A stretch of DNA of 64,000 nt from Stanieria cyanosphaera PCC 7437. GTDB taxonomy: Bacteria; Cyanobacteriota; Cyanobacteriia; Cyanobacteriales; Xenococcaceae. Each line of letters opens with the position of its first letter. Within the stretch, counting starts at the first letter, position 1. Shown here piece after piece: positions 24,406 to 33,208 of the stretch. Under the pieces are notes generated by a model. The model had not been told where the DNA came from. It ran no database searches and saw only the letters and a list, made by a program, of their open reading frames with translations. Both the position numbers and the translations under genes were made by a program. The stretch covers positions 124,001 to 188,000 of the forward strand of contig NC_019748.1 in the NCBI RefSeq assembly GCF_000317575.1, in the 5' to 3' direction.

Positions 24406-24771
24406 AAAAGTAAAAAGTTAGATAAAATATAAAAGATAATGCTACAAACAGTTAAATTTAACTTATAGTTTAGCTAAGAGCTAAGAGCTAAAAAAAACTC
24501 TATCTGTAGCCAACATTTAAGTATTTAATATTTAAAAAAGTTGAAGCTTAAATTTTTTTTAAAAGATTTTGTTGTGGTTAAAGCTAAAGTTTCTCTTCGC
24601 TTTATTGTTTTTTATATTTAAAGTTTATCTAATTTTATTTTGTGAAAATTTTGTGATTAGTAAATCACTTATATAATTATTTTAAAGATAATAACTTAAT
24701 AAAAAAGTTTATCTCATTCTGTACAATTGCGATCATTTTTTTGATTTTAATAAAAAATTTATAAATTAGTT
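24382..24771. other. AT-rich gene-free stretch upstream of the hybrid kinase
   Basis: Beyond the palindrome there are heptamers AGCTAAG, AGCTAAG, AGCTAAA (24472-24492), then about 250 bp of very AT-rich DNA that should include the promoter of the hybrid kinase. No coding frame or RNA gene supported. Confidence 0.5.
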
Positions 24772-26844
24772 ATGAATATCTCAAATTTTGAGAACCAAAT
24801 CAATAATGCTCAACAGCAATTAGCTAAAATGCAAGAGAATTTAGATCAACCTCCTTCTTCAGAAAGAGAAGCTGAAGCAATTACCGCCCTTTCTATTTCT
24901 ATTGAAGAACTGCACGTAGCTTTAGAAGAGTTAGAACAACAAAACTCAGAATTAATTATTACTCGCCAAGAACTAGAAAAAGAACGTCAGCAATATCAAA
25001 ATTTGTTTGAATTAGCTCCCGATGGATATATTGTGACCGATCGCAATGGCGTAATTCAAGCAGCCAATCGCTCTACAGAAAAATTGCTGCACGTAAGACG
25101 CGATCACTTATTAGGAAAACCTTTTATTCTTTTTATCTGCAAAACATCGCGCCATACTTTTCACCATTGTTTAGATTCTTTATTCCAAAGTTACGAGATT
25201 GAAGAATTGGAATTAGAATTGCAACCTCGTCATGGTAAACCTTTGATCGCAGGAATCTCTTTATCCGTAGAGCTAGATTTTAAAGGAAATATTACAAGAC
25301 TATTGTGGTCAATTCGCGATCTCAGCGAACGGATCGCTAATGAGCAAAAAAACCGCCAACAAGCTGCTTTATTGGACGTAGCTACAGAAGCAATTATTGT
25401 CAGCGACTTGGAAGATAAAATTACGTTTTGGAACTCTAGTGCCAAAAACATTTACGAATGGGAAGCACCAGAAGTTCTTGGTAAAAACGCGATGGAACTT
25501 TGGTGGCAAGAAACTGTACCTCAACTAGCAGAAGCCAAACAAAGTGCATTAGCACAAGGAAAATGGCAGGGAGAACTCAAAAAATATACTAAAACAGGTC
25601 GAGAAATCTTGGTAGAAAGTCACTGGTCAGTTATACGCGATCGCTCAGAACAACCAAAATCTATTCTAATTGTAGACACCGACATCACTGAAAAAAAACA
25701 ACTAGAATCTCAATTATTCCAATCCCAACGTTTAGAAAGTATCGGCACTCTGGCAAGCGGAATTGCCCATGATCTCAATAATATTCTTAATCCTATCTTA
25801 GGCTCGGTGCAAATTTTGCCTCGTCTGATCCCTCAACCAAACGAATCCTGTCGCAAATTAACTGAGTTAATCGAAACTAATGCTAAACGCGGTGCCAATA
25901 TCGTCAAACAAGTACTCGCATTCTCTCGGAGTGAAGAAGGCGAAAGGCAAAATCTTAAACTCAACAGTGTAATTGAAGAAGTTGAACATTTAATCCAAGA
26001 GACTTTTCCGAAAACAATTAATTTGGTCGTCAATACTCCCCCAGATTTATGGACAGTTTACGCCAATCCTACCCAAATGCATCAAGTATTACTCAATCTT
26101 TGCGTCAATTCTCGCGATGCAATGCCTTATGGTGGAACTTTGATGATTTGTGCCGAAAACCGAATTGTTACAGAAGACTACGCTCGCAAACATCTTGATG
26201 CCGAAGCAGGAGCTTATGTTGTTTTCTCAATCATCGATACTGGTTATGGCATTCCCCCTCAGATTCTGGAGCGAATTTTTGAGCCATTTTTCACGACAAA
26301 AGAAGTATATCAAGGTACTGGATTAGGACTTTTTACCGCGATGGGAATTGTGAAAAATCATGGAGGTTTTATTGAAGTATCGAGTGAATTGAAATCTGGT
26401 ACTCAATTTGAAATTTTCTTGCCAGCTATCGAAATCGAAAAAATAGAAACCAAAGTTTCAACATCAGCCTTACCCGAAGGCAAGGGAGAATTAATTTTGG
26501 TAGTCGACGATGAAAAAGACAACCTTTACATGACTCAAATTTTACTAGAAACTTCTGGTTATCGGGTACTAACTGCCAAAGACGGCTTAGACGCGGTCGC
26601 AATTTTTGAACAGCATTATGGTGAAATCGAACTAGTGTTAATGGATATGATGATGCCCAATCTGGATGGAGCCACTGCGATCGCGGAATTAGTAAAAATT
26701 GCTCCTCAAGTTAAAATAATCAGTCTTAGCGGACTGGCAACTGACTATTCTCTAGCCAGAAATTCTAAGGTTAAAGCCTTTTTAGCCAAACCAATTACCG
26801 CAGAAAGTTTACTGACTACTATTAAACAAGTTATTCAAAACTAA
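24772..26844 (+). CDS. hybrid histidine kinase (PAS-PAS-HisKA-HATPase-receiver)
   Basis: Soluble hybrid kinase of 690 residues: N-terminal coiled coil (about 5-80), PAS 1 (80-190, LFELAPDGYIVTDRNG), PAS 2 (200-315, ATEAIIVSDLEDKITFWN), HisKA with the phospho-histidine in SGIAHDLNNILNPI (about residue 332), HATPase (430-555; NLCVNSRDAMPYGG, DTGYGIP, TGLGLF) and a C-terminal receiver (565-690; VVDDEKDN, acceptor Asp in LVLMDMMMPN, lysine in LAKPI). No membrane segments, so it senses inside the cell. It is probably the output partner of the cheB and cheR-PAS genes upstream; the signal is unknown. Confidence 0.92.
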   Translation: MNISNFENQINNAQQQLAKMQENLDQPPSSEREAEAITALSISIEELHVALEELEQQNSELIITRQELEKERQQYQNLFELAPDGYIVTDRNGVIQAANRSTEKLLHVRRDHLLGKPFILFICKTSRHTFHHCLDSLFQSYEIEELELELQPRHGKPLIAGISLSVELDFKGNITRLLWSIRDLSERIANEQKNRQQAALLDVATEAIIVSDLEDKITFWNSSAKNIYEWEAPEVLGKNAMELWWQETVPQLAEAKQSALAQGKWQGELKKYTKTGREILVESHWSVIRDRSEQPKSILIVDTDITEKKQLESQLFQSQRLESIGTLASGIAHDLNNILNPILGSVQILPRLIPQPNESCRKLTELIETNAKRGANIVKQVLAFSRSEEGERQNLKLNSVIEEVEHLIQETFPKTINLVVNTPPDLWTVYANPTQMHQVLLNLCVNSRDAMPYGGTLMICAENRIVTEDYARKHLDAEAGAYVVFSIIDTGYGIPPQILERIFEPFFTTKEVYQGTGLGLFTAMGIVKNHGGFIEVSSELKSGTQFEIFLPAIEIEKIETKVSTSALPEGKGELILVVDDEKDNLYMTQILLETSGYRVLTAKDGLDAVAIFEQHYGEIELVLMDMMMPNLDGATAIAELVKIAPQVKIISLSGLATDYSLARNSKVKAFLAKPITAESLLTTIKQVIQN

Positions 26845-27204
26845 AATTTTCTTGAGATGAAATTAGTTTTTAGCTGTTGGCTAAACTTTTAAAAAATCAA
26901 ACTATTTGTAGTATTCTTTTTTCTATTTCATATATAGCAGTCGAAGGAAAGATCAGGACGCACAAATATTGTAAGAGCGATCGCTTCGCTGCACCTTCGG
27001 AGACGCGAATCGCCCCTACGATTCAATATTCTGTCTTAACCTATAGTTCGGTTGCTATAACTTTTGAACGGGCAGGGCAATGCCTTGCTCCTAGCTGACT
27101 TTTTGCGAGCTATTAATAATAAAATGTAGAGGCAATTTATGAATCACCTCTACTCCAATCTTCAAAACTTCTAATAATTAGCAAATAAACCTTTCAAGAG
27201 ATTT
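26845..27204. other. gene-free stretch containing a MITE-like element
   Basis: Holds the inverted-repeat element at 26933-27059 and short intergenic DNA before the hemerythrin gene end. A 73-codon frame across it is explained by the repeat and not accepted as a gene. Confidence 0.6.
26933..27059. mobile_element. MITE-like element, copy 1
   Basis: 127 bp bounded by terminal inverted repeats of about 27 bp: left starts TATAGCAGTCGAAGG, right (reverse complement) TATAGCAACCGAACT; inner ends read CAGGAC and TAAGAC. The centre contains GCGATCGC and GCGAATCGCCCCTAC, half of the GTAGGGGC palindrome. Flanking TA suggests TA-targeted insertion as in IS630/Tc1-type elements. It encodes no transposase. 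A second copy with the same ends is at 58467. Confidence 0.78.
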
Positions 27205-28236
27205 TTAGCCAGCCATTTCTAATTGCAATTGTTTTTTAGCTTCTTTAAATTCAGTTGCCATTTGTTGCTGTTGTTGAGAAGAACAGTTACTCTTGATGGC
27301 AGAGAACATTGTGCTTTCTTCTTGACGAGTATGGTCACCAACCATTTCTTTGACTTGCTGCAACATATCTTTGAATTCTTGAGAATCTGGCTCTAAAGAC
27401 TTCATCTGGTCAAGAATTTCTCTAAGTTGTGCTTGTTCATCATAAAGTTCTTGGGTATCTTCGTCGCCATAAAATGGACGTACAGTAGGATAAACAACTT
27501 GTTCTTCTGCTACTGAATGAACTAGTAAATCTTGATAAAGTTGACCAAAATATTCTTGGATTTTTTGATTATCATTACTTTGTTCAATTTCGCCAATTAA
27601 AACATTGACTTTTTGATGATCCATACGGATGATATCTTGAATTTTCAGATCTGATTGATCAGAGTTTTGAGTAGCCACACTACCTACTACACCAGTAAGT
27701 GCTGAAATGGCATCTTGAACACGACTCCAAAGTCCTTGGTCTGCTTCTTCTCCAGTTAATTCACGAGTTCCTAAAACTTCAAGTACTCCTTTTAGTTGCT
27801 CTTGATGAGCGCGGTTTTCAAAGTTAACCGTATTGATAGGTGCGAGGGCTGCTTGAACATCAGCACCAACTATCTGAGCAGCTTTATGTACAATTAGCCC
27901 AGACATAACTTGTCCGTGTTTTAGTAGTTCGTGTTGAGCCATTTTTTCGTACATGGTTAGGTCAGAACCCGACATCATTTCTTCGGCTTTCTGAACCATT
28001 TGTTGGACTTTATCTTTTGGTTCTGATTGAATACCGTATTGAGTAATGGCTGTTTCAATAATACCTAGATTCTTTTGGTCATCGGAAAGCATTTTTTGAA
28101 GGCGATCGCGAATCTCGGTATCATCACATTGATTGATAAACTCTTGTTCGTTAGAAATAATTAAATCTTGAATAGCTTTCATGCCTGCTAATTTTTCTGC
28201 AAGAGCAGCACGTTTTTCATCTGTTAAAGATACCAT
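27205..28236 (-). CDS. hemerythrin HHE-domain protein
   Basis: Protein of 343 residues. The C-terminal half (about 205-335) is a hemerythrin-like four-helix domain with iron ligands in RMDHQKVNVLIGE (H), LLVHSVAEEQVVYPTV (H-x3-E) and MVGDHTRQEESTMF (H-x3-E). The N-terminal half (about 1-165) is another helical bundle with conserved EQEFI and KMAQHELLKHGQVMSGLIVH, resembling ferritin-like/DUF-type bundles that often precede HHE in cyanobacteria. Likely role is oxygen, NO or iron handling in the cytosol. The protein has no signal peptide. Single gene, with a 480-bp gap upstream. Confidence 0.88.
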   Translation of the reverse strand: MVSLTDEKRAALAEKLAGMKAIQDLIISNEQEFINQCDDTEIRDRLQKMLSDDQKNLGIIETAITQYGIQSEPKDKVQQMVQKAEEMMSGSDLTMYEKMAQHELLKHGQVMSGLIVHKAAQIVGADVQAALAPINTVNFENRAHQEQLKGVLEVLGTRELTGEEADQGLWSRVQDAISALTGVVGSVATQNSDQSDLKIQDIIRMDHQKVNVLIGEIEQSNDNQKIQEYFGQLYQDLLVHSVAEEQVVYPTVRPFYGDEDTQELYDEQAQLREILDQMKSLEPDSQEFKDMLQQVKEMVGDHTRQEESTMFSAIKSNCSSQQQQQMATEFKEAKKQLQLEMAG

Positions 28237-28716
28237 TAGCTTTACCTCAAAAGACTTTATTTATTAAATTTGTTCTTATTTGAAGATAAATAATAAAAAC
28301 AAGTTATTTCATCAATCATTTGATAGAGGATTAAAACTAATTTTTGGTAATTTTGGTAAGTTAATGTTTTTGAATGAAATTATTTAAAATGTGTTCTATC
28401 TATAGATATAAAAATTTAAGCCCTTTTTACTTATTGATAATAATAATCAATAATTATCATAAAATTGCGAGACTGTTTGAAAATTTTAATTTTTAACTAT
28501 TATTTGATTAGGTAAGATTTTCAAGTGTAAAGTAATTAAGAATACAGATCAAAAGCAGATTAAAAACTATTAACAAAAAAGCGGACTCGCCCTTAGTGAG
28601 CCACAGAGCGAGTGCAAGTCAGTTATTTCAGTTACCAGTCACCAGTCATCAGTGACCAGTTATTAGTTTTTGATTTTTAACTTTTGCCTTTTGCCTTTTG
28701 CCTTGGTACTGTTTAC
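28237..28716. other. gene-free stretch with two heptamer arrays
   Basis: Includes the hemerythrin promoter region near 28240-28400, then a 7-bp-period tract at 28634-28668 (ACCAGTC twice, ATCAGTG, ACCAGTT, ATTAGTT) and another at 28682-28702 (TTTTGCC three times). No coding frame or RNA gene supported. Confidence 0.6.
28634..28702. repeat. two STRR heptamer arrays
   Basis: ACCAGTC-type units (five) and TTTTGCC-type units (three), 13 bp apart. Similar ACCAGTT units occur at 50504-50517 and 19258-19270. They lie just downstream of the SGNH hydrolase gene end. Confidence 0.85.
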
Positions 28717-30189
28717 TTAAGGATTAGATATTAGTTGGGGTTGGGGTTGGGGTTGAGATTGAATTTGAGGTTGTGATTGAGGTTGGAGTTCAGATTCAGT
28801 GTCTGGTTTAGTAATAGTAGGAACTACTTGCATTTTGGTCGAAGATGCGATCGCATAATATAATTGTTGTGCCAGCATTTTGTTTCCTTCTGGGCTGAGG
28901 TGAATTGCATCAATAAAACTAGGTGCAGGATATTCGTCTTGAAGAGGATATAACTCGATAGTTTTGACATTATAAGGAAAAACTCTTGCCAGTTCTTTAC
29001 TAGCAGCTACAAACTGCGGATAAAACTGTTTTGCTTTTTGGATATAATCTCTACCAAGTTCAGTAGTTACACTTCCTTCTACAGCAGTTAATCTACTAGG
29101 ATTTCTACCTGTAATTTCTGGTTGTACAGCGATAATTAAAGGAATACGCGCCCCAGCAGTCAAACCAGCCATTTGTTTATGATTTTGAAAATAGCGAGCA
29201 ATTCGACGTTGAGATTCACTTTGATCTTGAGGAAAATATTGAGCTAAGTTATTTAACTGTTCATCTAACAACCAAGTAACTTGTTGTTCTGAAGGTTTAA
29301 CCGATAGCCAATTATCCTGAATAAATCTAATTAGATAAACTTTATCGCGTAGAGGTTGCAGACTTTTTTTGAGATAGACACGCAAATAAGTTGGGCCATC
29401 ATCGAGCATTTTTTCGAGTTGAGGTATTTCAATCGCAGTTTGATTACTAGGAAGCATTAAATCTACATAGCCATCCAATACGATTACTAAATCGGGTTTA
29501 TACCGCAAAGTATCCAAAGCCAATTGAGCTAATTGGTTTCCCGAAGCATAACCAGGAACAGCAGCATTAATCACACGATAGTTGCCTGATTTAATTTTTA
29601 AAGGTTTGGCTAAAGCTTGTTTTTGTGCTTCTTCATCTCCAGAAATCGAATTAGAACGATACATTTGAGGAGAGTCTTTTTGTTGTTGGACTCTTTGATT
29701 TAGAAAAGCCTCTAATTGTTCACTAATTGTTTCTTGATTATTAAAACTACCGTAACCAAAAGCAGTCGAACCACCTAACAGAAAAATTCTAATTTCATCT
29801 TTAGGTTTAACAGTTGAAATTGGCTCTGTATCTCGAAAACCCTGCTCGTTAATTTGCCAATATTGATTTTTTTGATTAGGAATCAATTGATAGCCTAGAG
29901 AAACACTACGTTGAGCGACTAGAGTTCCATCTACTCCAATAGTTTGATAAGGTTGTCCAGTTTCTGTTACAAACTTGAGGCGATAAGCTTTTCTAACTTG
30001 AGTTTCTGTTTGACTTTGGCTAGACTCTTTTCTTTTACCCGCTACATCCATTACGATACGGGTTAATAGTTCAAGAACCATTAAAGAGAGAAGCAGAGAC
30101 AAAATGACCCATAACCAAGATAAATTGCGACGAGGTTTAGGTTTGCGTTTAGTAAAAATTAGACGTTCACGAGGGTGAGATTTAAACAT
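28717..30189 (-). CDS. membrane-anchored SGNH/GDSL hydrolase
   Basis: Protein of 490 residues: N-terminal basic cytosolic segment, one transmembrane helix (about 22-44, LSWLWVILSLLLSLMVLELL), then an SGNH hydrolase domain. Block I is LLGGSTAFGYGS (nucleophile Ser), then VINAAVPGYASGNQL (block II Gly), VIVLDGYVDLM (block III D in place of N), and FIDAIHLSPEGNKML (block V Asp-x-x-His). It is an esterase or acyl/acetyl hydrolase acting outside or on cell-surface carbohydrate. The C-terminus is a low-complexity PQPQ run (about 455-490) encoded by repeating TGGGGT-like DNA. Substrate unknown. Confidence 0.86.
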   Translation of the reverse strand: MFKSHPRERLIFTKRKPKPRRNLSWLWVILSLLLSLMVLELLTRIVMDVAGKRKESSQSQTETQVRKAYRLKFVTETGQPYQTIGVDGTLVAQRSVSLGYQLIPNQKNQYWQINEQGFRDTEPISTVKPKDEIRIFLLGGSTAFGYGSFNNQETISEQLEAFLNQRVQQQKDSPQMYRSNSISGDEEAQKQALAKPLKIKSGNYRVINAAVPGYASGNQLAQLALDTLRYKPDLVIVLDGYVDLMLPSNQTAIEIPQLEKMLDDGPTYLRVYLKKSLQPLRDKVYLIRFIQDNWLSVKPSEQQVTWLLDEQLNNLAQYFPQDQSESQRRIARYFQNHKQMAGLTAGARIPLIIAVQPEITGRNPSRLTAVEGSVTTELGRDYIQKAKQFYPQFVAASKELARVFPYNVKTIELYPLQDEYPAPSFIDAIHLSPEGNKMLAQQLYYAIASSTKMQVVPTITKPDTESELQPQSQPQIQSQPQPQPQLISNP

Positions 30190-30332
30190 AAGTTATACCT
30201 TATCAATCAATAGAAAATATCCACAATCTTGATCGAAGTAATTGATCGCTCTTTTGTTAAAAGTCTGTGATACATTTACTCTGACTAGCCCTAATCCATC
30301 AGGATTGAAAATTTTAAAATTCTTAATTGTTC

Positions 30333-30824
30333 ATGGCTTATAAATTATTGTTCGTTTGTTTAGGTAACATTTGTCGTTCTCCCTCAGCAGAGAATATTAC
30401 TAACCATTTAATTCAAGAAGCTGGTTTAGTAGGGAAAATTGTCTGTGATTCGGCAGGAACTTCTAGCTATCATATTGGTTCTCCTCCAGACCGTCGTATG
30501 ACTGCTGCTGCAACTAAAAGAGGAATCAAACTTCAAGGTCGGGCAAGGCAATTTCAACCATTGGATTTTGAAAAATTTGACCTAATTCTAGCTATGGATA
30601 AACAAAATTACCAAGATATTCTTTATCTTGACCGCCAAGACCAATACCAGGATAAAGTTCGCTTGATTTGCGATTTTGCCACTTCCTATCCAGACCGAGA
30701 AGTTCCCGATCCTTACTATGGAGGTTCTCAAGGGTTTGAATACGTAATTGATTTGTTATTAGATGCTTGTCAGGGTTTGTTGGCATACGTAGTTAAAACT
30801 CAAGAATATCAAGCAAAACTATAA
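30333..30824 (+). CDS. low-molecular-weight protein-tyrosine phosphatase
   Basis: Enzyme of 163 residues. The P-loop FVCLGNICRSPSAE (nucleophile C9, R15) and the acid segment VPDPYYGG with general-acid Asp identify the arsenate reductase/LMW-PTP fold. Start is the ATG at 30333; an in-frame TTG two codons upstream is less likely. In cyanobacteria such phosphatases act on tyrosine-phosphorylated proteins and polysaccharide-export kinases. It precedes the ABC exporter gene by 40 bp in the same direction. Confidence 0.93.
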   Translation: MAYKLLFVCLGNICRSPSAENITNHLIQEAGLVGKIVCDSAGTSSYHIGSPPDRRMTAAATKRGIKLQGRARQFQPLDFEKFDLILAMDKQNYQDILYLDRQDQYQDKVRLICDFATSYPDREVPDPYYGGSQGFEYVIDLLLDACQGLLAYVVKTQEYQAKL

Positions 30825-30864
30825 CTTCAAAAACTACTAACCACACTCTCTGATAGGTGTCAGT

Positions 30865-32562
30865 ATGATGAATAGATTTAACTTTCAAGTATTTAAAAGG
30901 TTTTGGGCGATCGCAAAACTTTATTGGTTTGGCAATGAAAAAAAAGGAGCTTGGACTCTACTCGGTTTATTATTTATTTTATTAATTGCCTATACATTAC
31001 TAAGTGTTAAATTAACTGAAGAGCAAGGCAATATTATTTCTTCTCTTTCGGCAAAAAGTCCAGAGAGATTTTGGACAACGATTAAAATATTTTTAGGAAT
31101 ACTAATTGTATATGTACCTTTATTTGCGGGTTTTAATTACGTTCAATATAGATTAGGTAATTATTGGCGTAGATGGCTGACCCAAAATTTTTTAGGACGT
31201 TATTTTAGTAATCGAGCTTTTTATGAATTAGGTAATTTTAATACAAATATTGATAATCCTGATCAACGTATTTCTGAAGATATTAAAGGTTTTACTCAAG
31301 ATTCTTTAGTATTTTTATTAGTAATTATTAACTCAATTTTTCAAGTAGCAGCTTTTAGTTTTGTCCTTTGGAAAATTTCACCAAATTTAGTTTGGCTACT
31401 AGTTGGATATGCTTTGGTTGGTACAATTTTTGCTACAGGAGTGTTTGGCAAAAAACTAGTTAAAGTTAATTTTGATCAACTTAAAAAAGAAGCTAATTTT
31501 CGTTTTGGTCTAGTTCGGATTCGAGAAAATTCTGAATCAATTGCTTTTTATCAAGGAGAAAATCAAGAAAATAATAAATTAAAACAAATCTTTCATGAGG
31601 TTTTTGAAAACTTTAATTTACTGATTCTATGGCAAGAATTATATTTTGGTTTATTTGTCAACACTTATGAATTTATTCCTTATATTATTCCTGCGATCGT
31701 AGTTGCTCCTAGTGTTTTTGATGGTACTTTTGAAGTAGGTAAAGTCACCGAAGCTCAAATTGCTTTTGCTAGAGTTTTTGCTTCTTTAAATATTATTGTT
31801 AGTCGTTTTCAATCCTTGACTGCTTTTGTCGCTGGAATTGATCGCTTATCTTCTTTGGATGAATATCTCAATCGTCTTGAACACAAAACTACTCGACGAG
31901 AACGCCCCACTATCGATACAGTTGAAGATGGTCGTTTAGCCATTCAACGTCTAACTTTACAAACACCCAATTATCAAAAAACCCTCGTCCGCAATCTTTC
32001 CTTCGCCCTCGAACCAAGAACAGGATTACTAATTATGGGATCGAGTGGCTGTGGTAAAAGTTCCTTATTAAGAGCGATCGCAGGGTTGTGGAATTCTGGC
32101 ACAGGAGTAATTACTCGTCCTCATTTAGCCCAAATGCTGTTTTTGCCACAAAAACCCTACATGATCCTAGGAACTCTGCGCAATCAGTTGATTTATCCTC
32201 AAGCTGAGTTGTCTATAGAAGACCAACAACTATATCATGTTCTAGAACAAGTGAATTTAGCCGATTTAGCCGACCGATTTGGTGGATTAAACGCCGAACA
32301 AGATTGGGGAGATGTTTTATCTTTAGGAGAACAACAAAGATTAGCTTTTGCTCGCATCCTGATTAACAAGCCAAAATACACCATTTTGGACGAAGCTACT
32401 AGCGCGTTAGATCTGAAAAACGAAGAAAATCTTTACAATCATTTGAAAAAAAGCGAAACTACGTTTATCAGTGTGGGTCATCGTTCTACTTTACTCAAAT
32501 ATCATAAATTAGTCTTAAAAATCGAGAATAGCGAACAATGGCAACTCGAACAAGTCACTTAA
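30865..32562 (+). CDS. SbmA/BacA-like ABC transporter (membrane plus ATPase domains)
   Basis: ABC protein of 565 residues with fused domains. The N-terminal membrane part (about 1-330) has YWRRWLTQNFLGRYFSNRAFY and NIDNPDQRISEDIKGF, motifs of the SbmA_BacA/ABCD group; the C-terminal ATPase has GSSGCGKSSLLRAIAGLW (Walker A), LSLGEQQRLAFARIL (signature) and TILDEATSALD (Walker B). Relatives include peroxisomal fatty-acyl transporters and bacterial YddA; the substrate cannot be told here. Its stop is directly adjacent to the mtnD stop on the other strand. The upstream phosphatase gene may share its transcript. Confidence 0.9.
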   Translation: MMNRFNFQVFKRFWAIAKLYWFGNEKKGAWTLLGLLFILLIAYTLLSVKLTEEQGNIISSLSAKSPERFWTTIKIFLGILIVYVPLFAGFNYVQYRLGNYWRRWLTQNFLGRYFSNRAFYELGNFNTNIDNPDQRISEDIKGFTQDSLVFLLVIINSIFQVAAFSFVLWKISPNLVWLLVGYALVGTIFATGVFGKKLVKVNFDQLKKEANFRFGLVRIRENSESIAFYQGENQENNKLKQIFHEVFENFNLLILWQELYFGLFVNTYEFIPYIIPAIVVAPSVFDGTFEVGKVTEAQIAFARVFASLNIIVSRFQSLTAFVAGIDRLSSLDEYLNRLEHKTTRRERPTIDTVEDGRLAIQRLTLQTPNYQKTLVRNLSFALEPRTGLLIMGSSGCGKSSLLRAIAGLWNSGTGVITRPHLAQMLFLPQKPYMILGTLRNQLIYPQAELSIEDQQLYHVLEQVNLADLADRFGGLNAEQDWGDVLSLGEQQRLAFARILINKPKYTILDEATSALDLKNEENLYNHLKKSETTFISVGHRSTLLKYHKLVLKIENSEQWQLEQVT

Positions 32563-33117
32563 TCAAACTGTGACGGGAGTAGCAAACCGAATTTCTGTAT
32601 TGTTATATTCGGGAAGCCAACCCTCAGTAGTGGTGAAATACCGTACTGCTTTAATTTTTGATTGTTTAGTTAAATAAAACCAATGTTGTGTTCCTGCGGG
32701 TACGTTAATATATTCTTCTGGTTGGATGGTTAATTCTACTTGCGAACCATCAGGAAGAACAAACCCAAACACACCTTCGCCAGCAACAATGTAGCGGACT
32801 TCATCATCAGCATGAGTGTGACAGCGATTAAATTTAGATAATAAGGTATCCAGGTTAGGCGTATCAGGATTGAGAACAATCAAATCGCGAGCTTGATAAC
32901 CAGCAGTTTGTTTTAATTGCTCAAAATAATGGTCTAAAGCTTGTAAAACTGCTTCTTTTTGGCTTTCTGTTAGACTATCTTGGGCTAGAAGACGGTTGAG
33001 TTGAGAATCATCACCGACAGTCCAATAATTTAACTCAATATTAAGGGGAGCAAGTTTTTGAGCAATATCTTCTAGTTGAGTATAAGTTGTGCCATTTTCT
33101 AAACGCAATACTGCCAT
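32563..33117 (-). CDS. mtnD: acireductone dioxygenase
   Basis: Cupin enzyme of the methionine salvage pathway that oxidises 1,2-dihydroxy-3-keto-5-methylthiopentene. From the ATG at 33117 (GGAG 4-8 nt before it, preferred over a GTG four codons upstream) the protein is 184 residues. Metal ligands are in CHTHADDEVRYIVAGEG (H, H, E) and GTQHWFYL (H). Closest to ARD of plants and bacteria by ENGTTYTQLEDIAQKL and VRYFTTTEGW. Last gene in a minus-strand set with cysteine synthase and SQR, all concerned with sulfur. No other mtn gene is in the window. Confidence 0.9.
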   Translation of the reverse strand: MAVLRLENGTTYTQLEDIAQKLAPLNIELNYWTVGDDSQLNRLLAQDSLTESQKEAVLQALDHYFEQLKQTAGYQARDLIVLNPDTPNLDTLLSKFNRCHTHADDEVRYIVAGEGVFGFVLPDGSQVELTIQPEEYINVPAGTQHWFYLTKQSKIKAVRYFTTTEGWLPEYNNTEIRFATPVTV

Positions 33118-33208
33118 AGTTCTCTCCACAAGTTATTTATAACCAAATAAAGGTTAGGCATAACCCAACCTCTTTCTAATTGTCAGGAAAATAAATTTAA
33201 ATTGCAAC

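Noticed and set aside
26877-27098. 73-codon plus-strand frame
   Set aside because: It runs through the MITE-like element and a HIP1 site; no ribosome site, and the translated sequence looks like non-coding repeat DNA.
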